In this document: piece after piece, positions 32,611 to 43,671 of the stretch
Layout: each line of letters starts with the position of its first letter
How positions within the stretch are numbered: the stretch's first letter is position 1
NCBI RefSeq assembly: GCF_020497125.1
Contig: NC_059081.1
Span: 59,416,768-59,480,767 of the forward strand
Length of the DNA stretch: 64,000 bases
Source: Mauremys mutica
Taxonomy: Eukaryota; Chordata; Testudines; Geoemydidae
Direction of reading: 5' to 3'
Notes under the pieces: generated by a model
Seen by the model: only the letters and a program-made list of their open reading frames with translations
What the model was told of the DNA's origin: nothing
Database searches by the model: none
Program-made: the position numbers and the translations under genes

Positions 32611-33740
32611 TGTGCTAACATGTCCACACTGCACGGGACGGGGGGCTCTCAGGCCATTGATTTGTCCCTCAGGCAGCCCCCTGTGCCTTACTGGGAGACG
32701 TATTAAAATGGAGATGTACAATTTTATATCCTGAAGCTTAGGCTATTGTATACTTGAGGGCAGTAGAAACGTGCAGGGGTGAAAAATACATGGTAGGCTA
32801 AGGGAAAGTGTGTATCCCTCCAATATCCCTTAAAATAAAGAGTTGTTCCTTGTTTGTCATGTGGTTTTCCCTTATTTCTATGCAACAAAGGTGGTCACCC
32901 TACTTCTGACTCAGCTCTGCCTTAAGCTGCATCCATGTTGCAAAATGACAGGGCGTGGACCTGAGTCACAGCAGCATTCAAGTTCTGATCCACCCGCTCA
33001 CCCGGTAGGGTTCTAGGACCTCAGTCCTGAGCCCTTGCGGACTGGAGTCAGACTGGTTTATGTGTGGATGGAAGAGGAGCCTGTCCTCAAACCTGAGTTG
33101 GAGCCCTGGATAGGTGTTCAGTGTAGACATATTCAGCCTTCAGTGCTACCTGTTGATTGCTGCACATCCTGGGACTGAGTCGGGGCAGGAGGGAGATGCA
33201 CTAGCCTTGGCTGAGGTGTCAGCTACCGTACAGGGCCAGTGGGGCCTATGCACACCCAGCACTAGCTCCCTCTTCTCTAAAGCAAAAGGTTTTCAAAATT
33301 GCCCAGGGATTTTCAATGACCTGCCTGAATCAACTCAAAAGGGAACTGCACTTTCAAAAAGTGCTGAGTCTTTGAAAATCTAATCCTTCTCTGCAGTATC
33401 TCATGTTGGACCCCTTCCCCCCAAATCACTTGTCATTTTTGAAATCTAGGCCAGAATCGTTACAGGTAAATTCCAATTATCTGAATGTTTAAGAGGATAC
33501 TAATTATTCAAAGGTTTTGGATTTCACAGGCGCAAAATTTAATTTTAGCTTAATTTTGGATTCTAGAACTAAAAGCTAACTTCAGCTCATCTGAAACTCA
33601 CATAAGCAGAGTTTGGATAACCAGGGTTTTCCCAGTCTTCCATCTGAAAACTTCAAAGGCTTTTCACGAGAGGTTAAATACAAGTCCCAATTTTGTTCCT
33701 TCTGGACCCAGTTCATCCTTGACCTATGTAGTCATTTATG
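32611..33740. other. Upstream flank with old MITE remnant
   Basis: 32925-33130 resembles a decayed MITE (GCATCCATGTTGCAAAATGA to GTGTTCAGTGTAGACAT), but its TIRs are too degraded to define. A foldback repeat follows at 33288. No coding region is supported. Confidence 0.35.
33288..33382. repeat. Foldback repeat (TTTTCAAA ... TTTGAAAA family)
   Basis: GGTTTTCAAAATTGC at the left and the complement of TCTTTGAAAATC at the right are inverted around a ~70-bp core. Similar units occur at 48275, 50707, 57830 and 58626. Confidence 0.4.
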
Positions 33741-34735
33741 TAAGAATATAAGAGCCATAATGTGTCAGACCATGGTCCAGTTTGCCTGGTATCTTGTCTC
33801 CAACATTGCCCCTGAAGCTCTGGTGTAACAGATCAAGGCAATTATGGAGTGATCCACTCCATCTTCCATGCCCAGCTTCTGGTACTCAGAGGTTTAGGGT
33901 CACCCTGAGCATAAGGTTGCATCTTTGGCTATCCTGGCTAATAGCCATTCATGAACCTATCCTCCATGAATGTATCCAGTTCTTATTTTAATCCAGTTAT
34001 ACTTTTGGCCATAACAACATTCCATGGCAATGATTTTCACACGTTAGTTGTGTGTTTTGTGAAAAAGTACTTCCTTTTGTTTTTATTAAACCTGCTGCCT
34101 ATGAATTTCATTGGGTGACCCTGATTTTTGTAGTACAGGAAAGAGTAAATAACATTTCTCTATTAACTTTTCCCACACCATTCATGATTTTATAGACCTC
34201 GCTCATATCCTTCCTTAGTTGCCACTTTTGTAAGCTGAACAGCCCTAATCATTTTAGTATCTTCTCATAGGGAAGCCATTCCATACCTTCCTCTGTGTTG
34301 CTCTTCTCTAAACCTTTTCCAATTAATCTATATCCATTTTTAGATAGGATAACCAGAACTGGACTGATGGATTTCTATAGTAGAATGATGATATTTTCTG
34401 TCTTATATTCTACCTCTTTCCTAATAGTTGCTAACATATTGTTAGCTTTTTTGACCGCTGTTGCACATGGAGCAGAAGTGTTCAGAGAACGATACATGAT
34501 GACTCCAATATCTGTTTCTTAGGTGGCAACAAGTAATTTAGAGCGATCATTGTATATGTATATTTAGGATTTTTTCCAGCGTGCACTATTTTGCACTTAC
34601 CAACATTGAAGTTTGTCTTTCCATTTTGTTGCCCAATCACCCAGTTTTGTGAGATTCTTCTCTAACTCCTCACAGTCTGTTTTAGACTTAACTGCTTTGG
34701 ATTTGAATAATTCTGTATTACCAACATAAAGTCAG
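33741..34735 (-). mobile_element. CR1 LINE 3' part, minus strand
   Basis: On the minus strand the unit ends (at 33741) in a CR1 terminus. Phrases such as GTGTCAGACCATGGTCCAG (plus sense) followed by CCCAGCTTCTGG and CCTGGCTAATAGCCATTCAT mark the CR1 3' UTR. Farther in, AAAAAGTACTTCCTTTTGTT, TTTATAGACCTCGCTCATAT and TTTTGTTGCCCAATCACCCA mirror the ORF2 C-terminal coding region. Multiple stops and indels; 5'-truncated near 34735. Confidence 0.75.
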
Positions 34736-35660
34736 GTAAAATATTACCAATACAATTTTGCAGCATTTTGCACTGGTATAAGTGCTGCCCAAAGTACAGG
34801 GCAATAGTGAATCAGTGCCTACATGTTCCTCACTATAGCTTTCATGTAACATGTAAAATTTCACCTTCCATGACCCCAGAATAACTTTAGCTATCACCTA
34901 CAAAACATAGTTATGAACTCTTCCAACATCTACATCACTCATTCTATACCTTTATTTGATAGAAGACATACATCTTAGTGAATTAAAGAGTCCAGAAAGA
35001 TGTCTTCCAACTCAGACTTACAGTTATTAGAATGACTAAAGTGACATTTTACAGACATTTTTGGTAAATATAAAGGTATATTTTATGTAAATTGCCTTAA
35101 TTTGTGATTTATATATTTTAACAGTATTTTTGACAATTGTTTTGGTCTAAAAGTTGGCTTATTTACAAAAGTAATCTTAACTTTCATTTAATATTTCTCA
35201 TAACATTTTTAAACAAAAAGTGTTAAGTGTAAATATTCTTTTCCCTCTAAATATTTGTGCTAAAAATAGATTACAGCACAAAATGTTATATACAGAGCTC
35301 TTAACATAGTTACAGTAGTTTGAGAAAAAAAGGCTTAACCATTAAGTACACAATTTTCTATTGTGTCAGTCTCTAAGAGTTTGTGTTGACAACTGTGCGC
35401 TTTTCTGTGGCACCAGGTCCTTGGAAATCCTTGGAGGAGCTCCTCTCCTATACCTCTTCTAAGGTATACAGTAGGCAAATTCCTCTTTTACTGATCTTGG
35501 GAAGTCAATAGTAATAACAGTTCTTTCCTGAACAGCTTAGGTGTACCAACATATAGCCAATCCCCACCGTGACCATTCTATGAGGTTATATTTATATAGC
35601 TACCTATGAGACAAATCCTAAACTGGTGCAATTTACACCAACTGAGGATCTGTCCCACGT
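34736..35660. other. No gene seen
   Basis: AT-rich sequence with no recognised feature. Confidence 0.35.
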
Positions 35661-35664
35661 GTTG

Positions 35665-35945
35665 TGCTACCCTCTGTTGGGCTTTAGACTGCAAACTCCC
35701 CAGGGCAGGGACCAGGGGCGGCTCTAGGAATTGTGCCGCCCCAAGCAGGGCGGCACGCCACGGCGTGCGCTCTGGTGGTCGCCGGTCCCGCGGCTCCGGT
35801 GGACCTCCTGCAGACGTGCCTGCGGAGGGTCCGCTGGTCCTGCGCTGGGGTCTGGAGCCGGCCCTGGCAGGGACTACACCTTTTTTCTATTTGGAAGGCA
35901 TCTGGCATATATTGGACACTACCGGAAATAATAAAATACAAGATG
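35665..35945 (+). repeat. Old SINE/LINE tail interrupted by a hAT
   Basis: Sequence before the hAT (GACTGCAAACTCCCCAGGGC) and after it (GGACTACACCTTTTTTCTAT, then GGCATCTGGCATATATTGG) reads as one ancient repeat once the inserted 154 bp and one TSD copy are ignored. The same tail style appears at 28580-28655. The hAT is therefore younger. Confidence 0.4.
35713..35866. mobile_element. Short GC-rich hAT MITE
   Basis: The TIRs CAGGGGCGGCTCTAG and the complement of CTGGAGCCGGCCCTG are flanked by a perfect 8-bp TSD GCAGGGAC (35705-35712 and 35867-35874). 154 bp and very GC-rich. Members of the same family lie at 53056-53299 and, fragmentary, at 52045-52166. Confidence 0.85.
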
Positions 35946-38197
35946 AAAACTCTGCTGCTGTAAAAACGTATTAGGTGGGCGTCTGGGGAAGATGCCTTCT
36001 TAGAGCTCCAAAGCTCTAGTGGAGGAGACACTGTGCTTATGGGAAGGCACTTTTTCCTTGTGCCAAAATTGTTCACAAAATAAAAATTTTAAATACAAGA
36101 GGTTGGACATATGTAACATTTTATACATCGGGATTTATCACTGAAAATTTGATCAGTCAACCTATACATGTTATTTTCTCCATTATGTTATAACAAGTTA
36201 ATAAAAACAGTTTTGAGAAATAATGGCTATTTTATTTTTTTTAATAGAACTTTAGCCTATGCACAAGATTTTGCCTAGGTCAAAAGCAACATCAAGCTGC
36301 ACATCTTAAACTAAAGCCAGTATAAAAACAAAGCAATTTTACATGTACCAACAATTAAGACTTTATAACCAAGGCTAGGTCCAACTCACTTCTATAACTT
36401 CATGCAGAAGATACAGAAAAACATCTTGAATATCCAAATAATCTTAACAGTTTTGTTTCCAAACTGCATGCAATCCTGTGAAATATTATGGATGAAAAAT
36501 ATCCTGCACAAGCTTAGAACAAAGTCATGGGTGCAGAAATATCATGCTGACTGGACTACAGACCTTACTGCCATTTATAAATCATCAATCTTCAATAAAT
36601 TCACAGAAATGTAGTATTTTGTTAACAAGAATGTGTATTATTCTTCTGTAACTGCAAACAAAAATATGCCCAGAATTTTAATCTAACCATTCAAAATGTC
36701 ACCTACTTAATGCAACCTCGTTTTATAAACAGTGGGACAACCCCACAACAAAGGAATGTCTGGGTTCAAAATTATTTTATAGACGTGATAGGTATGTTAA
36801 TTTTCACTCCAGCTCTGTGATTGTTGGTTGTCAACAATGACAATGCTATTGGTGGGCGTGACACTGATCTTATCAACAAGTTATATTGTGTCTCCAGATT
36901 CCATTAAGCCAGTCAAGCTTTTTAAATGACTTACAATGACACTGAATGGATCAGCGCAACAATGAAAAAATGGTAATAAAAATTAATCAAGTTAGCACAA
37001 TGAGTGGGTCGCTGTGAGATGCAACCAGTCCATTCATTCCTAACTTCATACTCCAGCTTGTACCTGCTTTCAAACTGGCATTAGAACAATGCCACGCAAA
37101 TTTCCAAACCATAAAGGTTCAGAGTCACACACAGTCATAACAGTTCTTCAAACTTTACACCCCATAGCTTGCATCGATAGTGGGGAAAAAAAGCATGTGG
37201 CTAACTAACACAAAGCCTATTTTTGGCACATGGAAACTTTAATCCACTATCTCAAAGCTGTTAAGCTAACCTACTGTCTAAGCAGACAATACAACAAATT
37301 TCATGCAACATGGATAAATTATCTAGACATCTCAACACTGAAGATAGACTTGATCTGCAACTCCTCTACAGAACCAGGACTATCCAGCATCCATGAACAT
37401 CGATGAGTTACAAATATAGACATCCCTAAGATCAAACAAGTACTCATGACCTGCAGTAGGCTTAGGTTGAGATTTTCAAAAGTGCACCCATCTCCCAGTG
37501 ACATTAATAGCCAATAATACAAAAATAGTCAAGTCCTCTGCAAGTCTTGAAAGTGTCGGTCTGCGTGTATACTCCTTTCAAGTGGAAAAGTATCAACTAG
37601 TACTGTATATTGTACTTAACCAGGTTAATAATTCCATGACTATTAACACCACCTTCTTGATTCTCAAGTGCCTTCTATCAATCACAAATTGTAATGATTA
37701 CAAAGCAGCAGTGGTAACTGATATTAACTTTTTCTTCTTGAAAGTTTTTCCATTGTGTGTTTTAGTTGTTCTGAATAAGAAAAATTAAAAGTTACACACA
37801 CGCATATAGCACACTTGAAAGTTAGAGGGATCGTCTGCAAAGAATGTACAAGACAAATCAGACACATTTTGGAAATGTGGGTTAAAAAAATCCCACTAAT
37901 TTCTTAAACACTTTCTTTACTTTGTTGGGTTCGTCATAGCTCAAAAACAAATTGGTCTAGAAATGCCAAATTTGGCATTTCTTACACATTTACAGAGCTC
38001 CTAGAAAGCATCAGGGTCAGCAAGACTCACCTTCACACCTTAAAAATACGCACAAATATCTTGCTCAGCCTTAATCATGGCAGTTGCTACTGTAGTTGTA
38101 ATGCCACTTCCAAATGGGAGTTGTTATGAAGTAAAATAAACTGTGTTGCATTATTCTGTTAGCAATGGACAAACCATTAATTTCTATTCATATAGAT
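35946..38197. other. No gene seen
   Basis: AT-rich region with no recognised transposon and no supported exon. A short foldback-like phrase GAGATTTTCAAAAGTGC sits at about 37470. Confidence 0.35.
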
Positions 38198-39036
38198 TAG
38201 GGCTGTCACACGGTTAAAAAAATTAATTGTGATTAATCACGTTGTTAAACAATGAAAGAATACAATTTATTTAAATATTTTTTGATGTTTTCTACATTTT
38301 CAAATATATTGATTTCAATTACAACACAGAATACAAAGTGTAGAGTGATCACTTTATATATATTTTTATTACAAATATTTGCACTGTAAAAAAGATAAAC
38401 AAAAGAAACAGTATTTTTCAATTCACCTCATACAATCTCTTTATTGTACCTCTGGAATGGCGGCTGAAGCATACAAATGTTTAGTATATCTGGCATGTAA
38501 ATACTTTGCAACACCGGCTACAAAAGTGCCATGTGAACGCCTATTCTCACTTTCAGGTGACAGCATAAATAAGAAGTAGGCAACATTATCTCCTGCAAAT
38601 TGTAACCAAACTTGATTGTCTTAGCAATTGGCTAAACAAGAAGTGGACTTGTGGGCTCTAAAGTTTTACATTGTTTTGTTTTGAGCACAGTTATGTAACA
38701 AAAAAAAATCTACATTTGTAAGTTGCACTACAATACTTCTTTTATGAAGTGAATTGAAAAATACAATTTCTTTTATCTTTTTTACAATGCAAATATATGT
38801 AATCAAATAATCATATAAAGTGAGCACTGCACACTTTGTATTCTGTGTTGTAATTGAAATCAATATATTTGAAAATGTAGAAAAATATCCAAAAATATTT
38901 ATAATAAAACTCAATTGGTATTCTTATTGTTTAACTGTGCAATTAAAATTGTGGTTAATCAAGATTCATTTTTTTAATTGAGTTAATTTGTTTTGAGTTA
39001 ATCACTTGAGTTATCTGCAATTAATTCCTAGCCCTA
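38198..39036. mobile_element. Second long-arm hAT element
   Basis: It has the same outer ends (TAGGGCTGTC and CTAGCCCTA) and the same inverted AT-rich arms (about 220 bp or more) as the 4848-6200 element, for example AAATATATTGATTTCAATTA in inverted copies near 38300 and 38855. The middle encodes a hATC remnant on the plus strand. An 8-bp TSD is not recognisable, and the right arm carries an extra AT-rich stretch before its end. 839 bp, inactive. Confidence 0.65.
38455..38579 (+). pseudogene. hAT transposase dimerisation domain fragment
   Basis: The frame reads LVYLACKYFATPATKVPCE followed by RLFSLSGD and a stop shortly after. This is the canonical hATC pattern (LA-KY, PATxVPxERLFSxSG). It is shorter than the minus-strand remnant at 5233-5538 but closer to the expected pattern. 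It is isolated from any catalytic core, so it is a transposon fossil. Confidence 0.7.
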
Positions 39037-39077
39037 GTATTTTTTAAATGTATAACTGAAATGCCTATGGAGCGGTA

Positions 39078-39232
39078 TTGTGATCTGCATTTCACAGCTG
39101 GTGAACTGGGGCATGGAGAGATTAAATAACCCACCTAAGGCCACACAGAAAGTCTGTAGCAGAGCCAGGAACTGAACCCAGCTTTCCTCAGTTCTAGGCT
39201 AGTGCCTTAACTGCAAGATCATCCTTCCTCCC
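39078..39232 (-). repeat. MIR-like SINE, minus orientation
   Basis: Plus-strand phrases GCATTTCACAGCTGGTGAAC, AAGGCCACACAGAAAGTC, AGCAGAGCCAGGAACTGAA and GCCTTAACTGCAAGATCATC are the inverse of the MIR order, ending at the tRNA-like head. It is well preserved for such an old family. Confidence 0.6.
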
Positions 39233-39423
39233 ATATTTATTCAATGAGATTCTCTTTATAGAAGCATACGTGTTGTCAATGTATAATAGTTGATCATTCA
39301 TCTGTCCTCTAATCCATTCATCATTCCTTAAACTGGCTACTTCAGAGGAAAGTGAAACATCCCCACCACATATCTGATGGTGAGAAAAATATTCCTTCCA
39401 GACCTTCGTTGGAAATCAGCTTA

Positions 39424-40231
39424 ATCATAGAATATCAGGGTTGGAAGGGACCTCAGGAGGTCATATAGTCCAACCCCATGCTCAAAGCAGGACCAACCCC
39501 AACTAAATCATCCCAGCCAGGGCTTTGTCAAGCCGGGACTTAAAACCTCTAAGGAAGGAGATTCCACCACCTCCCTAGGTAACCCATTCCAGTGCTTCAC
39601 CAGCCTCCTAGTGAAAAAGTTTTTCCTAATATCCAACCTAAATCTCCCCCACTGCAACTTGAGACCATTACTCCTTGTTCTGTCATCTGTCACCACTGAG
39701 AACAGTCTAGATCCATCCTCTTTGGAACCCCCTTTCAGGTAGTTGAAAGCAGTTCTCAAATCCCACCTCATTCTTCTCTTCTGCAGACTAAACAATCCCA
39801 GTTCCCTCAGCCTCGCCTCATAAGTTATGTGCTCCAGCCCCCTAACCATTTTTGTTGCCCTCCACTGGACTCTTTCCAATTTTTCCACATCCTTCTTGTA
39901 GTGTGGGGCCCAAAACTGGACACAATACTCCAGATGAGGCCTCACCAATGTCGAATAGAGGGGAATGATCACATCCCCCAATTTTCTGGCTTATACAGCC
40001 CAAAATGCTGTAACTCCTAGGTCCTTTTCTGCAGAACTGCTGCCTAGTCATTCGGTCCCTAGTTTGTAGCAGTGCATGGGATTCTTCCATCCTAAGTGCA
40101 GGACTCTGCACTTGTCCTTGTTGAACTCCATCAGGTTTCTTTTGGCCCAATCCTCTAATTTGTCTAGGTCCCTCTGTATCCTATCCCTACCCTCCAGCGT
40201 ATCTACCACTCCTCCCAGTTTAGTGTCATCC
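39424..40231 (-). mobile_element. CR1 LINE 3' part with ORF2 C-terminus, minus strand
   Basis: The minus-strand 3' terminus is at 39424 (plus-sense ATCATAGAATATCAGGGTTG, then GGAAGGGACCTCAGGAGGTC). A 157-codon frame (39981-39508) includes [36 protein letters not shown] and [17 protein letters not shown]. These are the conserved C-terminal blocks of CR1 ORF2 downstream of the RT fingers and palm. Other pieces in other frames ([20 protein letters not shown]) extend it to about 40231. It is one of the least decayed coding fragments here. 5'-truncated, as is usual for CR1. Confidence 0.85.
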
Positions 40232-40235
40232 GTTC

Positions 40236-41190
40236 TCAAATCTTTAGTTCAAATAAAACATCAGTTTTCAGTAAGAGAAGATCTCAGAGTGTAGCTTCAA
40301 GGAGAGAGAGAGTAGGCTTCATCTCCCACTGTGTAATGCTCTTGGCCACTTGTACAATGTAAATAGGGCAGGAGGTTTGTTCATGCACATTATTAGGAAA
40401 AAGGGTAAAAACATACAAATAGATTTTGCAGTCACCAAGGCATCTCTGTAACTACAACCCAGTTCCACAATAAAATAAATAATAATAAAAAGGTGGGGTG
40501 GATTTTGGTTTTGTTTTCACTTGTTACCTATTTATTAGCCTCTTTTGCAGCTCTGGATTTAGCTTTGTAGTTCTGAGGAAAGTCTGGCCGGCTGGCCTCT
40601 CCCATAGCTCTTTCTGCTGTGATCTCAAAGGCATAGCAGGCCTGGATAATACTTGCAGAGAAGACACTTAAGGAAAACCCAGGTGTTGTAGGAAGCATTG
40701 CTGGTGATTCAATAGGTGGCACACTCTTCTCTCCAAGTCAAGTCAGAACCAATGTCTCAGGAAAGCATTTGAGGGCCCATCTTGTCAGTGATACCATCTA
40801 TAGGGTGAGATGTTAGAGGCAGACATTATACTAATTCAGATTTCAGTTCAATTATAACTTTCTGTTTTCACTTGCTCAGAATTCTAAAAATAAAAATTCA
40901 CTTTAGGCTGAAACTTTTATATTTGGTATCATCCAAAAGGCGAAGTTTGAACAAAGTCTGGTTGGTCATTTTTGAGTTAGGCGATCAGGAAAGAGGTGTA
41001 CTTCTACCATTAAATATTAGAAATGGCTGAAGTTCAAAACTTAAAACCTTATATGGAGCTAGTACTCACTAAGGAATAATTGTCTGGTAAGTTTGATTTA
41101 AATAATAATTAAGTTATAAGTGATTTTATGCATGTTCAGTAAAATATATTAGTAATTTAACTGAAAAAAAATCTATCTGATCAGATGGAG
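40236..41190. other. Mostly no feature; one possible coding remnant
   Basis: A possible minus-strand coding piece lies at 40528-40722 (separate entry). The remainder is AT-rich with no recognised repeat ends. Confidence 0.3.
40528..40722 (-). pseudogene. Unidentified coding-like remnant on the minus strand
   Basis: A 64-codon frame has balanced, protein-like composition and includes YAFEITAERAMGEASRPDF and NYKAKSRAAKEANK before a TAA stop. Just upstream, in another frame, DGITDKMGPQMLS is read before a stop, hinting at a frameshifted extension. I do not recognise the family. Possibilities are the last exon of a gene, a processed pseudogene, or chance. It lies upstream of the CpG island relative to minus-strand transcription, so it would be a separate locus. 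No polyadenylation signal or clear splice acceptor was identified. Confidence 0.2.
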
Positions 41191-41440
41191 TTAAGAACAT
41201 AACATCAGAATGGCCATACTGGGTCAGACCAAAGGTTTGACAGGTTTCAGAGTGGTAGCCATGTTAGTCTGTATCAGTAAAAACAATGAGGAGTCCTTCT
41301 GGCACCTTAGAGACTGACAAATTTATTTGGGCATAAGCTTTTGTGGGCCAATGCCAGGTGCCCCAGAGGGAATGAACAGAACAGGTAATCATCAAGTAAT
41401 CCATTATTACCTGTCACTCACTCCCAGCTTCTGGAAGTTC
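41191..41440 (-). mobile_element. CR1 LINE 3' end, minus strand, interrupted by a PLE
   Basis: AAGAACATAACATCAGAATG, GCCATACTGGGTCAGACC and AAAGG are the reverse complement of a CR1 terminus. The element resumes after the PLE insertion with GGCCAATGCCAGGTGCCCCA and AGGGAATGAACAGAACAGG up to CCCAGCTTCTGG. A stretch of CR1 sequence expected between the two parts is missing at the insertion point. Confidence 0.75.
41241..41346 (-). mobile_element. PLE tail, single arm, nested in CR1
   Basis: CAGGTTTCAGAGTGGTAGCC is followed by GGCACCTTAGAGACTGAC and AAATTTATTTGGGCATAAGC: the reverse complement of the young PLE tail, cut off just before the hammerhead-like block. No inverted partner is present. 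No clear TSD is visible, because the CR1 target lost sequence. Confidence 0.7.
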
Positions 41441-41931
41441 TGCAACTTCTTAGCACAGCTAGTTTTTGCCTGTATGTGTAAGATAGTATAGTTTAAAATC
41501 AGTGGGGTTGCAGAAAAATACAAGTGTGCAGGTGCATAATTCCAGAAGTAGGTTTTTGTGCATCTCCTGTAGCAAAACAGAGCTGCACATCACCATGTGC
41601 GTGAGTTAACATGAGATTCTTAACTTCTGAATTTTTATTTTAAATTGGGTTCATGAAATCAATAAAACAGTAGCAATTCTTTTTTACTTCATCACACATT
41701 AGCAAAGGTTTAGCCACTTACATGATTGAGAAAAAGACAATATGTTTGAGGCTAACTCATTCCTAGTCACTTCCTGGAATTTCCCTGTGAGGATTTATAA
41801 GCCTTAGGAAGGGCCTAGTTAACCCAATTGGGCCTTGTCTAATTACTGTCTAAGGCCCCAATCCTGCAATTGGAGCCACTCAAGTCTTCATGGTGCACCA
41901 TTTACTTCAAAGTTCAGGGACTAGCTGATAG

Positions 41932-42105
41932 GGGGAGGGATAGCTCAGTGGTTTAAGCATTGGCCTGCTAAACCTAGGGTTGTGAACTCAATCCTTGAGG
42001 AGACCATTTAGGGAGCAGGGGGAAAAATCTGTCTCAGGAGTGGTCCTGCTTTGAGCAGGGGGTTAAACTAGATGACCTCCTGAGGTCCCTTCCACATGGC
42101 ATATG
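41932..42105 (+). repeat. tRNA-derived turtle SINE (tortoise polIII/SINE type) with CR1-like tail
   Basis: The head has an A-box-like TAGCTCAGTGGTTTAAGCAT (41941-41960), an anticodon-arm-like GGCCTGCTAAACCTAGGGTT and a B-box-like GTGAACTCAATCC. The tail AAACTAGATGACCTCCTGAG then GTCCCTTCC resembles the CR1 3' end at 39424 (inverse), as expected for a SINE mobilised by CR1. It is not a functional tRNA: the acceptor stem is unpaired and a non-tRNA body follows. Confidence 0.8.
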
Positions 42106-42617
42106 CTGGTAGTGATAAAAATGCAAGACTAGGGCCCAAATGGTTAAGCCTTTCCTAGCAAGGCTGTTTTTTTTTAAAACTGTATCAGGTATTTACATAG
42201 CAAAACTATTTGTTGCTAATGTACATATGAGGTGTTTGACATACCTATTATAAATCATGTACTGGGATTTACTGGATTTCTATTTTGGCCATCTTAAGTG
42301 ACAATGACTGTACATGCTGTTAGACAGGAACCACAGTTTCCCTTCCTCCCACAAGTAGTAGTTTAAATTTGTGTAGGAGTTCTTCAGCTAGAAAATGGCT
42401 CTAAATAGTTTTATGAAGTTTCAGATACATTTTTAACAGCTCTGTAAGAACAGATCCATTTTTGAAAATTACATTTCTGTTACTTTGTCCGCATCGTAGA
42501 CAGGTCTTTTGCAGTTTATTTTAAATTGAAAAAACAAATACACACATTGATATGGCAGACATGCTATACCTGAATTCGTAAAGAGGGTGCGCCTCATGAT
42601 TTCTGGAACATGAGATG
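42106..42617. other. No gene seen
   Basis: AT-rich sequence; no feature recognised. Confidence 0.35.
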
Positions 42618-43101
42618 CAGGGGCGGCGAGTTAGTCTCCAGGAATATTCAGAGCATGGGGGCCTGGCTCCACTAATGTTCAGGGCCGAGTCTCTCCCCTA
42701 GCCCCACCCGCCATCCCTGGGTGATATTAAAAATGTCCCTGCAGCCCCTGGAGGGGGAGCGTGTCTCTGTGCACTGCCCCCACCCTGAGCACCGACTCTG
42801 CCATTGGAACCACAGCCAATGGGGGCTGTGGGGGCAGTGCTTGCAGGCAGCGGTGCAAAGAGACCCCCTGCCTAGGAGCTGCTGCAAGAGGGGTGTGCGC
42901 GTCACTTTTGGGAGCTGCCTGGGGTAAACGTAGCACCTCAACCCCCTGCCCCAGCCCAGAGCCTGCACCCAAACTCCCTCCCAGAGCTTACACCCCTCCC
43001 ACACCCAAACTCCTCCCAGAGCCGTAGGCAGGTGTGTGGAGAGGTTGGGACTTTGATCTGTCCTGGGCACCACCAAAAATTATACAAACCTGCCGCCCCT
43101 A
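42618..43101. mobile_element. GC-rich hAT MITE, 484 bp
   Basis: The ends CAGGGGCGGCGAG and the complement of CTGCCGCCCCTA are inverted. ATGAGATG (42610-42617) and GTGAGATG (43102-43109) form an 8-bp TSD with one difference. GC-rich body; frames up to 134 codons are GC artefacts. Confidence 0.65.
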
Positions 43102-43109
43102 GTGAGATG

Positions 43110-43671
43110 GGATGAGATGAAAAGTTTAAAACATTTTAATGGTATTTAAAGGATAACTGTCAAGACTGTTTTTTTCCCAAAATTAATGGACAAAATCAAA
43201 TTTGTCCCCATTAATGGTCCTTTCAGGGAGAGTTTATTTTTGTATTTGGTTTTGATTTGAATATTTACTGTAGAAGCATTGGTTTTGGGAAAAGTAACCC
43301 TAAAATATCAGTGTGATTTTCTGCTAATCTAACTATAAACACATCTGAATGTGTGTACTAAATACTGGGAGATTACCTCTAACATAAGGATGGTGGGAGC
43401 AAGTGAACAAGTGGTGTCAATGTGCACCCTGCAAGCGGAAGAAGTTGGGAAATGAATTCCACCTCCATCTTGCTGTTCCACAGTCAAATAGTTTATTATA
43501 ATAATACTTCAGACTAGTTGTGGATAGGCTTTCAGGGAAAAGAATAGTAAGGGTTAGAAAGTTAGTGTGATGGGACTGGCACAGGCTTGAGGAAAACCCT
43601 GCAAAGTGGGTATGAATTAAGGATACTCTGGTTTTAGCTGGATCCTTTAAAGCATTTTTTCTATATACTCC
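43110..43671. other. No gene seen
   Basis: No recognised feature. An 86-codon minus-strand frame has no domain. Confidence 0.3.

Noticed and set aside
41932..42005. A functional tRNA gene
   Set aside because: A- and B-box-like text is present, but the acceptor stem does not pair and a CR1-like tail follows; it is the head of a SINE.
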